Source: Eledone cirrhosa (Eukaryota > Mollusca > Cephalopoda > Octopoda > Eledonidae). Taken from it: a DNA stretch of 64,000 nucleotides. The position numbers were made by a program, and so were the translations under genes. Location of the stretch: NCBI GenBank assembly GCA_964016885.1, contig OZ024744.1, positions 70,978,348 through 71,042,347 of the forward strand. Reading direction: 5' to 3'. Shown one piece after another: positions 1 to 10,389 of this stretch. Below the pieces are notes generated by a model. The model was given only the letters and a program-made list of their open reading frames with translations. It ran no database searches and was not told the origin of the DNA. Each line of letters begins with the position of its first letter. Positions within the stretch are counted from its first letter, which is position 1.

Positions 1-26
1 GGAGAAAGTAAAAAGGTGTGGGCAAG

Positions 27-69
27 TGTATGTGTGTATGTGTGTGTGTGTGTGTGTGTGAGAGAGAAA
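27..69. repeat. (TG)n/(GA)n microsatellite
   Basis: Dinucleotide TG run passing into a short GA run. No coding content. Confidence 0.9.
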
Positions 70-122
70 GGGTAGTGTGATGACATGTTGTGAGGTGGTA
101 TAGTGCGGTAGTGATGACATGA

Positions 123-580
123 ATTGTTACTTAATGCGGTTACCAAAGATTATCAGAAAACTGAACGGAGTGTAATTAATGGCATCAATAAAACTGGTCT
201 AAAAATCACTTCAGCACTAAATATCCAGGACTAGCGTGAACCGCTGGACCCTATTACTCCTCATTTTATTCTGAAGAATCATAAACTAAATTTTGATAAC
301 AATCCATCTATTCAACTCATTAATCCCAGAAAGTCAGATTTAGGTAAGCTTAGTAAAAGAATGTTAACCCAAATATAGAGATATTGTCTTATAGTTCTTT
401 TGTAGTGATTGATTGGTTTAGGGGCAAGCACAACAAGGAACACTACTGCTTTCTCTAATTCGATATCAACAACTATTATTCTTCCATCACCTTACCACTC
501 TTTCTAAGAGCTATTAATTTTGCCAATGTGCTTATGGAGATTAAGGATTTTGAAGTTGGTGATAGACAGCATTGTAGTGA
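123..580 (+). pseudogene. Reverse transcriptase N-terminal and palm fragment, decayed
   Basis: Translation from about 127 gives a recognisable retroelement RT stretch: a VTKDYQKTE start, then a segment with LKNHKLNFDNNP and LINPRKSDLGKLSK, interrupted by one TAG. After a frame change near 390 it continues as VIDWFRGKHNKEHY and then FDINNYYSSI, which looks like RT motif A with its catalytic Asp, preceded by one TAA. The pattern resembles a RT family common in invertebrate genomes whose clade I cannot name with certainty. The copy is dead (stops, frameshift). Its downstream palm including the catalytic DD is missing; a later part of the same family occurs at 1100-1245. Confidence 0.55.
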
Positions 581-1099
581 CCTACGTTCCGCGGGCTCAC
601 ATACATTCTCTGTGCGTGATTTGGCTCAGCTCAGCCAATCAGCGCCAGCAGAAGAGAGTGCATCCCTACGCGCCCTGAGGGAGAAATTCCCCGCGAGGAT
701 TTGAAGAATCAGCCTCTCGCATCCTGAACTTTGAAGGAACAACACGTACATGTAACGGTGAGATTTTGCACTTTGGCCTGCCTCGGGCCTGGCACAATGG
801 CACATTCCTTTTGTAACCTTTTTTAGTTTGAAATACAATCATACAGTTTAACAAAACATTACTTTGTGCCACAATAAATAAATATAATTTTTATCTCACG
901 AACATTCTTCTTGTCATCTGTTATAATTTCCTCCTGTTCCAAGCCTGTGATAAACTTTAACAACTTTATTTGGCTAAAGAAATGAAATAGTTCTTCCTCC
1001 AATGTGAGCACGGGTGCAGGTGATTCGGCAGAGGTCACAGACCTTATTGGTCTATTCTTACCTTTCACTATTAAGGATGAAATAAGTGGATCTTTTAAC
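581..1099. other. Unassigned stretch between two RT fragments
   Basis: Includes a moderately GC-rich patch (about 590-800) with a CCAATCAG sequence, and a minus-strand open frame of about 70 codons at 859-1068. A GTGAGA donor-like site lies inside that frame, but I see no matching acceptor and no recognisable family. It may be an insertion that separated the two RT fragments. Confidence 0.3.
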
Positions 1100-1245
1100 T
1101 ATGACTAAATGTGAACCCAGAGTTATTGATAGGTTTAGTAAGGAGATTATTACTTTTTTTAAAAGTATCAACCTTTCTATTCAAGTGGATGTTAACCTAT
1201 CTGTGGTGAATTTCCTCAGTATAACACTCAACAGTTACATAAGCT
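1100..1245 (+). pseudogene. RT C-terminal fragment of the same family as 123-580
   Basis: Reads FSKEIITFFKSINLSIQVD followed by NLSVVNFLSITLN. This resembles the thumb-side block of the same RT family, in which a 'VVNFLDVTL'-type motif follows the catalytic palm. Only about 45 codons are recognisable before stops accumulate. Confidence 0.45.
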
Positions 1246-1486
1246 AAAAATCTTGCATTATTTATTGTGATTAAGGCTCACATTCGAAGCAATAGTATAA
1301 AACAAAAGAATCAGAGATCAGATTAGTAGCCAAGGAAATGCCATTACACACATATGAGGATTCCCGGTAGGGTTTAAAACATTCAAAAAGCTTAAGGCAT
1401 TTTACAAGTAGAAGAATAAAGATGCTTCCACATACTGTTAAAAGAAGTTACTGAAACCAAAAGTGAATTTATTTCTCAATATAAAG

Positions 1487-1708
1487 GGCAGTGGATTGGC
1501 AGTATCAGTAGAGGGTCTGATGCCATGCTTTGCAGCAAAGACTTACGTCCCTTTATGATCTGAGTTCAAATCCCGCCGAAGTTAACTTTGCCTTTCATCC
1601 TTACGGGATCGATAAAATAAAGAACCAGTCCCGCACTGTGGTTGATTTAATCGACTTTCCCCCTCCACCAAAATTGCTGACCTTGTGCCTATAGTAGAAA
1701 CCATTATT
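1487..1708 (+). mobile_element. SINE-A, full-length tRNA-headed copy
   Basis: Member of the most frequent short repeat in the window. The head has a Pol III A-box-like block (TTGGCAGTATCAGTAGAGG) and a B-box-like block (GAGTTCAAATCCCGCC). The body reads 'ACTTTGCCTTTCATCC...CGATAAAATAAAG', and the 3' part 'TTGCTGACCTTGTGCCTATAGTAGAAACCATTATT'. The same layout recurs at least ten times on both strands. It resembles the tRNA-derived cephalopod SINEs reported in octopus (OK/OR1/OR2 types), but I cannot tell which. Confidence 0.8.
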
Positions 1709-2084
1709 TCTAACCGAAAAAAGCCCAATCAAATATAAAGTTTTACCGACCTTATTTAAAAAAGTATTATGGTTTCTTAATGGAAAGAGTAGTTACTAAT
1801 ATTAAGTGTTTTCTATAATAATTAAGCAATTTCGAATTCAGAAAATGAAAGCATCGAAATAATAAAGAAAAAAATACACATTTAAGAATGAAAAGAATAG
1901 TAAATACACGTATGTATGATTTGCCTTGGTGATCACAAGAACAAATAATGAGGTGTTTTTTTTTCAATCTCTTCCTTTTCTTACACATGTTTATCTTCCT
2001 ATATCTTCACCTATCTCCCATTCTATCTTCTGATGAAAGACTAACGTCTAAAAAACTAATAAATATCTTCATTCTAGCTTTCCG
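1709..2084. other. AT-rich intergenic or intronic sequence
   Basis: No repeat family, coding segment or RNA gene recognised. Confidence 0.4.
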
Positions 2085-2857
2085 TTCTAACATGGGTTAG
2101 GCCAAGCAAGGAACTGAGAGTTGTTTCATCTCTCTGCTTCTTCAGGTCTAGGGTGGAGAAAGAGATCAGGAGCATACTGGCAGGGAATTCAGGAGTATAC
2201 TGGCAGGTGGTGGGTGGGGGTCCTGAATGTTGTACTACCTTTCTGCTTCTTTGGGTTTAGGATAGAGGGAGGCATGTAGTTTGCTATCCTCTGTGTTGCT
2301 TTATTCCACTTACATATTGCCAGTTTTCTTGATACTTGGTCATCTCCTTTATGAGATTCAGCTGCATGAGGTTGGCATTCATTATATCATCCCATGTTTT
2401 TCTAGGTCTTCCCCTGCGAAGGGTTCCTTTGACTCCAAGTGCTCTGCATTTCTTTATGCAGCTGTCATCTTTCATATACATCACATGTCCATACCATCAC
2501 AGTCTCCTCTTTTGCACATTGTAACTAATGCCTCTTATACCCAGTTTTTCTCTCAGCTCATTCATACTTCATCGCTCATTACACATCCATTGGAGCATGC
2601 TTGCCTCATTTCTTTCCAATCTTGGTAACTCCTTGATACACAAAGGCCAAGTCTCACTACCATGTAGCATTGGCATTTTCATGCTAGCATCATACAATCT
2701 GCTTTTCACATCATTTGTAGCAAGTAGTGGTAGTAGTTCCTTGAACTTTTTTCCAGCCCATCCTCACACTGGTTACTGTACTTTCAGAACATCCACTCTT
2801 ACTGCTAATTTAGACCCCCAGTTAGCAATTCTTAGAAAATGTCAAGAATTGATTGAA
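2085..2857 (-). pseudogene. LINE-A-related 3' fragment (C-terminal ORF plus 3' UTR)
   Basis: On the minus strand, from about 2820 downward, the translation matches the C-terminal part of the LINE-A ORF at 10405-13506: blocks corresponding to SESTITRVRTGWKKF, MLHGSETWAL, LRRLERNEACMLRWM and MKDDSCIKRCRALEV are all seen, the last as MKDDSCIKKCRALGV. Stops and small indels break it. After the ORF end the sequence continues as a 3' UTR ending near a 'cctaacccatgtt' tail block, a diverged form of the tail found elsewhere. It lies just upstream of the LTR element but does not resume beyond it, so the LTR element is adjacent to it and not nested in it. Confidence 0.7.
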
Positions 2858-2862
2858 ATATA

Positions 2863-3101
2863 TGTGGGTATGGTGTGCGGTGGCCGGAAGCTGAGGAGTG
2901 CTCGACCGGAAGAGTGCTTGACCGGAAGAGTGCTTGACCGGAAGAGTGCTTGGCTGGAAGGGCCAGAAGGTCGGCCTCACTCTGGCGGTGATCAGGAACG
3001 TGGTGGACGCGAGTTTGACGCACGTGGAAGAGGAGAAACCAGCCATGGGATCTAGCGGCACCTGTGAAAAGCGGTAAGTGAGATAGCTTTTTCTAACCAC
3101 A
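2863..3101 (+). repeat. 5' LTR
   Basis: Bounded by TGTGG and CCACA. Aligns with 6824-7097 over its length but lacks about 29 bases present there (after 'cgagttt'). Contains imperfect tandem copies of a 16-base unit around GACCGGAAGAGTGCTT. The LTR length difference and point differences show the insertion is not recent. Confidence 0.85.
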
Positions 3102-3238
3102 AGCTATTTCGGCACTGGAAACTGAGATAGGATTAAAAAAAAAAAAAAAAAAAAAAACTTTCTCGAAAACAAAGCTACTGGAAAAACAGAGAGGAGTCTG
3201 TTGTTTTTTTTATTACGTACCGCAAGACAAATTAGGAT

Positions 3239-3997
3239 ATGGCGATGAGACTACGAACGAGCGAAGCGATTAGGGCATTTACCGGTGAAGGCGTTGTCGC
3301 TTGGCTGCAAAAAGTCCAGCTGGTCGCAAGCTTACAGAAGATAGAAGATGTGGCTGGCCTCATGGCACTGTACCTCAAGGGGGGTGCGTTGGTACTCTTC
3401 CTTGAGTTGGATGAACACAGCCAAAGGGATGCTCAAAAGATCGAGAGGCGCATGATGGAAGCGTTCGCGGAGGGACCGTTAGCCGCTTTTGCTAAGCTGG
3501 CAAGAATTAGATGGAACGGTGAACGCGTTGACATTTTCGCAGCTGAAATACGGCGACTGGCCATGTTGGCTGGATATCAGGTGGAATGCGAACGCACGGT
3601 GCGGTTGGCGTTCATAAATGGATTTCCAGACGACATAGCGGTGAAACTGAAGCAAGTCCCGGGTTACAAGGAAATGGAGATGCATGCACTGGTGGAGCAA
3701 GCCCGCATCATAGCAGAAGATGCCAAGAAGAGTGTCGCGGCGATAGCAATAACAGAGGCCCAAGGCAGCCGGCAGCGAAATGGTGAAAGGGAGGCAACCA
3801 CGGCACGCGGTCGCCCACGAACGTTTAGAGGTCGCTGTTTTAGGTGCCAGGACCCGCACATGGCGAGAGACTATAGAGAGTCAAGGCCGGACAAAATATG
3901 CTACCGAAGTAAGCGACCAGGCCACATCGCTACTAACTGCGACCAGGGAAACGATCCAAGGGGAACTACTGCATCGGTAGTTGCCCCTTACGAGTAG
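3239..3997 (+). CDS. Gag-like nucleocapsid protein of the LTR element
   Basis: A 252-codon open frame directly after the 5' LTR leader. The N-terminal 170 residues look like a retrotransposon capsid region. Two zinc-knuckle candidates follow near the C-terminus. Knuckle 1 has C200, C203, H207, but Tyr at 212 where Cys is expected; knuckle 2 has C221, Ser at 224 where Cys is expected, H229, C234. Each knuckle has therefore lost one zinc ligand, fitting a decaying copy. The frame ends TAG at 3995-3997, and pol continues in the -1 frame, as in many gag-pol arrangements. I see no canonical slippery heptamer at the overlap. Confidence 0.75.
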   Translation: MAMRLRTSEAIRAFTGEGVVAWLQKVQLVASLQKIEDVAGLMALYLKGGALVLFLELDEHSQRDAQKIERRMMEAFAEGPLAAFAKLARIRWNGERVDIFAAEIRRLAMLAGYQVECERTVRLAFINGFPDDIAVKLKQVPGYKEMEMHALVEQARIIAEDAKKSVAAIAITEAQGSRQRNGEREATTARGRPRTFRGRCFRCQDPHMARDYRESRPDKICYRSKRPGHIATNCDQGNDPRGTTASVVAPYE

Positions 3998-6611
3998 AGG
4001 CGCTGCCCGTGGTGGAAGTCTTTGTGAGGGGAAAGCCACAGTGAGCCCTCGTGGACATGGGCTGTATGACGACACTGGTGATCACGGGGGTGGCGCAGAG
4101 GTGGAGAGGGAAGAGCAGTGTAAGGGCAGTCAACGGTAGGAAAATTGAATGCCGAGGTCGCAGCGAGGTGGAGATGGCGGTACGGGGAAGGAAAATAAGG
4201 CTTTCTGCCATCGTAGTCGACAATGTGGTGGATGGGATCGGCGTAGTTATGAGCATGGACGCAATTGGCCGTCTAGGAGGCAATACAGTGAACAACGTTG
4301 GTGTGTCGTTTGGTGCCGCTGCATTGGTATGCGCGGTGAGTATGCGACAGGTGAACCAGAAGGCCCACGAGGGGAAATACCCCGCTTACACTGTGCAGGA
4401 CAAAGACTTCAAGGCCGTATTCGATGGGCAGCGATGGGTTGTTGAGTGGTACTGGAAGAGAGAACCACCAACACTGAAGACCAAAGTGGGCTGCTATCAA
4501 CACACATTGAAGGGAGACATTAGAAGTGAGTTTGAGCGAGAGGTAGAGAGATGGATTGAGGAGGGCATACTGCTTCCCTGGAAAGAGGAGGTGAAGTGCG
4601 GAGTATTGCCGTTAATGGCAGTGGCGCAACCCACGAAGAACAAGGTGAGGCCGGTACTGGACTTTCGAGAGCTGAACGAGCATGTTTCATTCCACACGAG
4701 TGGCGCGGTCACGGATGTCTGTGGGGAAACCCTGCGTGAGTGGAGACGCATAACGGGGGTTCCGCAATCGTAAATCTAAACTCAGCATACTTGCAATTGC
4801 ATATAGATGAGAAGCTCTGGCAATATCAGCTGGTCAGGTATAAGGGCCGGACATATTGCCTGACCAGGCTCGGTTTCGAGCTGAGCTCCGCACCGAAGAT
4901 CATAGCGGCGGTCCTCAAGACCATTCTGGGAAAGGCCGACAAGATGAAGAGGGCCACTAACTCCTACATTGACGACATCCTAGTGGACGAGTCTGTAGTG
5001 TCGGCAGCGGAGGTCATGAGCCATTTACAGGGGTATGAACTGGCTGCGAAGCCGTCAGAAGCGTTGGAGGGAGGAGCCGCGCTGGGACTTAGGCTACGGC
5101 GAGACAGGACGGGCGTCTTGGTATTCCAGAGGGGAAATGAAGTTCCAGAACTGGGCCCAAGTATGAGTAGGCGGGAGCTTTTCTCGGTGTGTGGAAAGTT
5201 GGTGGGTCACTACCCGATTGCTGGGTGGCTCCGGACAGCATGCAGCTATGTCAAGAGATGAGCGGGAGGGGTGACTTGGAGTGACAGAGTGGGAGAGAGG
5301 ACGGTGGCCATGATGCAGGAGATCGTGGAGAGGGTGAAGGCCGACGACCCAGTGCGGGGACGCTGGTATGTTCCCAAATCGCAGAGCAGGACCGTATGGT
5401 GCGATGCCTGCAGCATAGCACTGGGTGTCACGTTGGAGATAGGAGGTGTTGAGGTCGAGGATGCAGCCTGGCTTAGGAAGAAGGACGACTGCAACCACAT
5501 CAATGTGGCCGAACTGGACGCAGTGTTGAGAGGGGTGAACCTCGCCCTGAGGTGGGGACTGCGCACCATCGAGATACGCACCGACTCGGCTACTGTACTC
5601 AGATGGGTGAGATCAATGCTCACCAGTGAGAAGAGAGTGCAAACGAGAGGGGCGGCGGATATGCTGATAAAGCGCCGCCTGGGAACTTTAGGAGAGCTGG
5701 TCACCAAGTTCGACCTGAGGCTGAGCGTAGTTTTCGTGCCCTCAGAGAAAAATAGGGCGGACATCTTAACCAGGGTGAAGAAAGCCTGGATGGAATCGCC
5801 GGAGAAGGTAGAAGAGGAGATAGCTGTCGTGTGTTGGCTGACCAAGTCGGATCTGAAAGGGTTGCATGACATGCACCACATGGGAGTGGATAGGACCCTG
5901 TTCCTAGCCAGGAGAATCGACTCGGACGTTAACAGACACAGTGTTCAAAGGGTGGTTAGAGGCTGCGTCCAATGTCAGTCCATTGATCCCGCCCCGGGTG
6001 TGCACGAAACGGGAAGCCTCCCGGTGGATCGCGACTGGAAGCGATTGGTGGTGGATGTGACACACTACCGACAGGGAACGTACCTCTCGATGGTCGACTG
6101 TGGACCAGGACGGATGGCGATATGGAGGGAGATGAAGACTGGAACGGCCAAGGAAATCATGCGGACGTTGAGAGAGGTGTTCTTGGAGCGGGGCCCTGTG
6201 GACGAACTGCTGATGGAAAACAGCACAGCGTTCCGCTCAGAGGCGCTGAGGGTGATGCTCGATGGATGGATGGTGGACCGTTTCTTCAGAGCAGCGTACA
6301 GGCCGAGCGGAAATGGAATTGTGGAGCTACACCACCGGACGATCAAAGCAATGGCGGAGCGGAGCCACATCTCACCAATGGAGGCAGTGTTCTGGTACAC
6401 GATGTCCCCTTGGGGGGGACAGGTTGAGGAATCGGTGCCACACAGAGCAGTATTCAGATACGGGTGGCAGCACCCATGCATGCCACCACAACGGGTAGTG
6501 GGGAGAGAGAATGCATTTGAGCAGGTGGGCGAAGAAGTCTGGGTTAAGCCCCCAGATGCACGTTGCACATCTCAATGGGGAAGGGGAACGGTGACGGCTG
6601 TAAATTCCTAG
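3998..6611 (+). pseudogene. Pol polyprotein (protease-RT-RNase H-integrase), interrupted
   Basis: Order of domains: protease near 4045, with ALVDMG where ALVDTG would be expected and a TGA just upstream; RT with VRPVLDFRELNEHV; a frame change in a G-run near 4756-4760; then VNLNSAYLQLHIDE and the catalytic box SYIDDILV near 4965. One in-frame TGA at 5259-5261 precedes the RNase H/integrase part. Counting codons from 5271, RNase H shows D45, E81, D105 and D164. The integrase zinc module is H199, H203, C232, C235. The integrase core has D262 and E352, but Glu at 316 where the second Asp is expected. It has an active-site-like layout but at least four lesions, so the copy is inactive. Confidence 0.8.
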
Positions 6612-6802
6612 AACAATGTGTCCATGGACGGAGTACCAAGTCATGTCCTGGATGTCCGTAGAATTACTGGGTCAACGGACTCCGAGGAAGAGGAAACCTA
6701 AAGTGCCGCCCCAACACTGCGGAGATCACAAAGAAGTCGCAAACCACCAACCTGGACAGCAGACTTTCATATGCAGAAGGACGAGGGGGAAATTGATCCT
6801 TG

Positions 6803-6823
6803 AGATAGGGGGGGGGGGGGGCG
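6803..6823 (+). promoter_or_regulatory. Polypurine tract before the 3' LTR
   Basis: A G-rich purine run immediately upstream of the 3' LTR, in the position where plus-strand DNA synthesis is primed in LTR retrotransposons. It includes a stretch of more than ten G. Confidence 0.6.
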
Positions 6824-7097
6824 TGTGGGTATGGTGTGGTGTGCGGTGGCCGGAAGCTGGGGAGTGCTCGACCGGAAGAGTGCTTGACCGGAAAGGTGCT
6901 TGACCAGAAGGGTGCTCGACCGGAAGGGCCAGCAGGTCGGCCTCTCTCTAGCGGTGATTAGGAACGTGGTGGACGCGAGTTTTGCAGCTCCCGGTTTTAA
7001 TGAGTTGGATTGTATGCACGTGGAAGAGGAGAAACCAGCCATGGGATCTAGCGGCGCCTGTGAAAAGCGGTAAATGAGGTAGCTTTTTCTAACCACA
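6824..7097 (+). repeat. 3' LTR
   Basis: Matches the 5' LTR with the same TGTGG/CCACA ends and the same 16-base internal tandem unit. About 35 bases longer, mainly from a segment 'ctcccggttttaatg...' absent from the 5' LTR. Confidence 0.85.
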
Positions 7098-7243
7098 ATA
7101 TATATATGTATATATGAAACACAAATTCAAATAATTTTGAAAATCAAACAATGCATTAGAAAGAAAATTAAATTGCCAAGATAACAAAAGAATCTTACCT
7201 TAACAAATTTAATGATCCCATATATTTTCGGGTTTAAAAACCC

Positions 7244-7270
7244 AATATGGCCAGTTTAAATGCTAAAGGG
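7244..7270 (+). mobile_element. Terminal fragment of the TTAA MITE
   Basis: Only the right end, with AAATGCTAAAGGG followed by TTAA at 7271-7274. Same terminus as the complete copies at 18257-18474 and 19805-20018. Confidence 0.65.
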
Positions 7271-7297
7271 TTAACAATTTCAACATGTTTTATTTAC

Positions 7298-7483
7298 CTA
7301 TGAAATATAGTCTACTAAGTTGGACATATAAGCTCCTGGAATTGGTAAAAAGTGGACAGCATCACCCATGAAAGTCAAACTCACATTTACCACATACTGT
7401 ATGGCTATGCTACCCTTAAACCAAAGTGGGGTTGACCACTCCTTTCCATTTTTCTTTTTATACATGTGTTGTCGAAGAGACAA
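7298..7483 (-). other. Unassigned open reading frame, possible exon or unknown element
   Basis: A 61-codon minus-strand frame containing STPLWFKGSIAIQYVVN and GDAVHFLPIPGAYMSNLVD, ending TAG. It looks more protein-like than surrounding frames, which are low-complexity. Upstream in frame there is a TAA and no ATG, so it would have to be a spliced exon or a remnant. A GTAAAT site follows the end on the minus strand. I do not recognise a family. It lies downstream of the SPATA4-like exon 3 on the same strand, but nothing ties it to that gene. Confidence 0.25.
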
Positions 7484-7810
7484 TTACTTTCAAGTTAAAA
7501 TTTCTCTGTTAGAATTTTCTTATTAGTTTATTTCGAACAACAAAGTTCCTAAGTCTATAATTTAATCAACATTTCTAGACTTTCATAGTTTCATCATCAG
7601 GAGTGTTGTTGGTTTATTTTTTTACTGCATCTTTTATTATAGGCAGATATAATATATGATGTTTTATGTGGTTCAGCATACATCACCATCATTCTGTGGC
7701 TTTCACACCGAAATTTTGTATGATGGAGAAGTAAGAAAGAATTAATAAAAAACAAAAACAAAAAAACCCCAGAGAAATACAGGACCTAGAACTTACATAT
7801 ATACTCAATA
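7484..7810. other. AT-rich sequence, nothing recognised
   Basis: No repeat or coding match seen. Confidence 0.4.
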
Positions 7811-9236
7811 TCTATACTATGAAGCTGACGGTCGTATGTAGGTAACAAACTTTCCGCCAAAAGGCTGGACCAAACAGCACCAAATTTGCACCATAGATGT
7901 AACTTTTTCCAAGTAAAAAAGTGAGGGTATTTTTGTCTACTGAATTTTGTTAAAAGATTAAAGACATTATTTAAATATTCACTTCTTTAAAATTTCAAAT
8001 GTCAACACTTCCGGTAATACATCATTCCTCACTTTTTCTTATGACGTCGCACAACATTCCCCTCTTTTTCTCAGTCTGTCTTTTTAGATAGATACATAGC
8101 TATAACGTAGCGCCCTTATAATATCTCTCTGCATGTATGGCTGTCTGCATTAGATAACGTTTTTCAAAATATTTACTTCTACATTCACAGACAGATTTTT
8201 TTAGTTTCAGAAGATCCCGTTAAGGGTGAAAGCAGCAATTCTTTGCTTAAACTTTAATCTGTTATTTTAATATATATATTCGTGTACAGATATTTTTGCA
8301 TACACAAAACAAAAACCTATTTATTTCACAAAAGCAGACGGCTTATCGTCATTGTTACTGTTCGAGATTAGAGGACCACAGTCTTTCCAAGATCTGAGAA
8401 CCATCAATGGCCATCAATGTTCCACTTATCGTTAGGCTTGCCAGATGCGTGGTATGTTACACGATCACAGCCATTGGAACCTCACCCTGCAAGAAACAGC
8501 AACTGCTAAAGTCCCTTCTCAGCTGTGAAAACATTTTGCTATTATGTTGCACCACTGTGATCTCGCCAACCCTCTCACAATGTGGAACAACCACCGTGAA
8601 AGTCTAGCTGAGGACATCCTCCACCACACACGCATACACAATCCGAACGTAACATACGATGTCGTTTTCAATGAGGCGCTCATTTGTCTTGAAAACAGTG
8701 TCCTGGAGATTGGTGGTAAGCCTCTAAGTCACTACAGCTTACCTGCTCCTGACAGGAGTGTCCAGAGGTCAACACCTACAGAGCTTCTCCGCGAGACGAG
8801 CTACGAAATCAGTATTCTCCCATGGTCAATTGTATGTAGGATGCTCTAGGGTGAGCTCGCCAAACAATCTCTTCATCTTTGCTCCGGAGGGCCGAATAAA
8901 AAATATTGTATACTCTGAGGTTCTAACAATGTAATTTAAATATTTTCTGTTACTTGGAATTTCCATTATGGTTGTACAAATTATTGTTTGTTAAAAAATG
9001 TGTTCTCTGTTCAGCCTTTATTGTTGTAACTATCAATTTTCTTGAACGTACTGGCTGCTGAACTGGGGAATCCTAAAAACTATTCAAACCCAACATCAGC
9101 GCACGTTAAACTCCCCACTCCATCCCCTTGCTGACTTGAGAGGGTGTGCGGTATCTTTGCACAAGTGTAGGGGGGATTCCTGAAAAGATAAAATGCCGGT
9201 ACATCTAGCTGGGCGCCAGCGGGACGGGCCAGCTAG
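7811..9236 (+). mobile_element. Helitron A, copy 1, non-autonomous
   Basis: Begins TCTATACTATGAAGCTG after an A and ends GCCAGCTAG before a T, giving the 5'-TC, 3'-CTAG, A|T insertion rule of Helitrons with no target duplication. A GC-rich palindromic block (GGGCGCCAGC) sits just upstream of the CTAG end. The same two ends flank a second copy at 54297-55642. The internal region holds a broken helicase C-terminus, so it derives from an autonomous Helitron by deletion. Confidence 0.8.
8367..8933 (+). pseudogene. Helitron Rep/helicase C-terminal remnant
   Basis: In-frame from 8367: a CQMRGMLHDHSHW block, then LFAIM-like sequence, HHCDLANPLTMWNNHRESL, and FNEALICLENSV, typical of the Pif1-like helicase of Helitrons between its ATPase motifs. 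Two stops (TAG in place of a sense codon after STYR, and TGA after PSQL). From 8818 a second frame gives SHGQLYVGCSRV, which is helicase motif VI, and a C-terminus ending EVLTM then TAA. The central ATP-binding motifs are deleted. Confidence 0.75.
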
Positions 9237-9277
9237 TCTATAAATAAATTTGAGCTACTTCCATCTGTTTGTCACAC

Positions 9278-9490
9278 AATGTGTGTGTTTGTGTGAATGT
9301 ATGTCTGTGTAAAAGGAAGGGGTTGGTGAAAAAACCACAGTAAAACTGCGGCTGGCGTTACATTTGCTATGTCGCATTTGAGTGTGTGTTTGTTTGTGTA
9401 AATATGTATGTGTTTGTTTGAACATATGTGTGTTTGTGTGAATGTATGTCTGTGAGTGTGTATTTTTGTAAGTGTGTCTGTGTTTGTGTG
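9278..9490. repeat. Degenerate TG/TTTG-rich tract
   Basis: Imperfect GTGT and TTTGT repeats; no other feature. Confidence 0.6.
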
Positions 9491-9509
9491 TTTATATTTA
9501 TATACTGAT

Positions 9510-10389
<880 letters not shown>

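Larger units (their letters stand above)
2863..7097 (+). mobile_element. Ty3/gypsy-like LTR retrotransposon, both LTRs present, coding region decayed
   Basis: Complete provirus-like layout: 5' LTR (2863-3101), gag-like ORF, pol with protease, RT, RNase H and integrase in that order, a purine/G tract, then 3' LTR (6824-7097). Both LTRs start TGTGG and end CCACA. The flanking five bases are ATATA on both sides (2858-2862 and 7098-7102), consistent with a target duplication, though the flank is low-complexity. RT-RNaseH-IN order excludes a copia type; gypsy-like is more likely than BEL/Pao. Internal stops and a frameshift mean this copy is not autonomous. Confidence 0.85.

Noticed and set aside
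2085..7097. LTR element nested within a LINE
   Set aside because: LINE sequence stops at about 2820 and does not resume after 7097, so the two are adjacent only.
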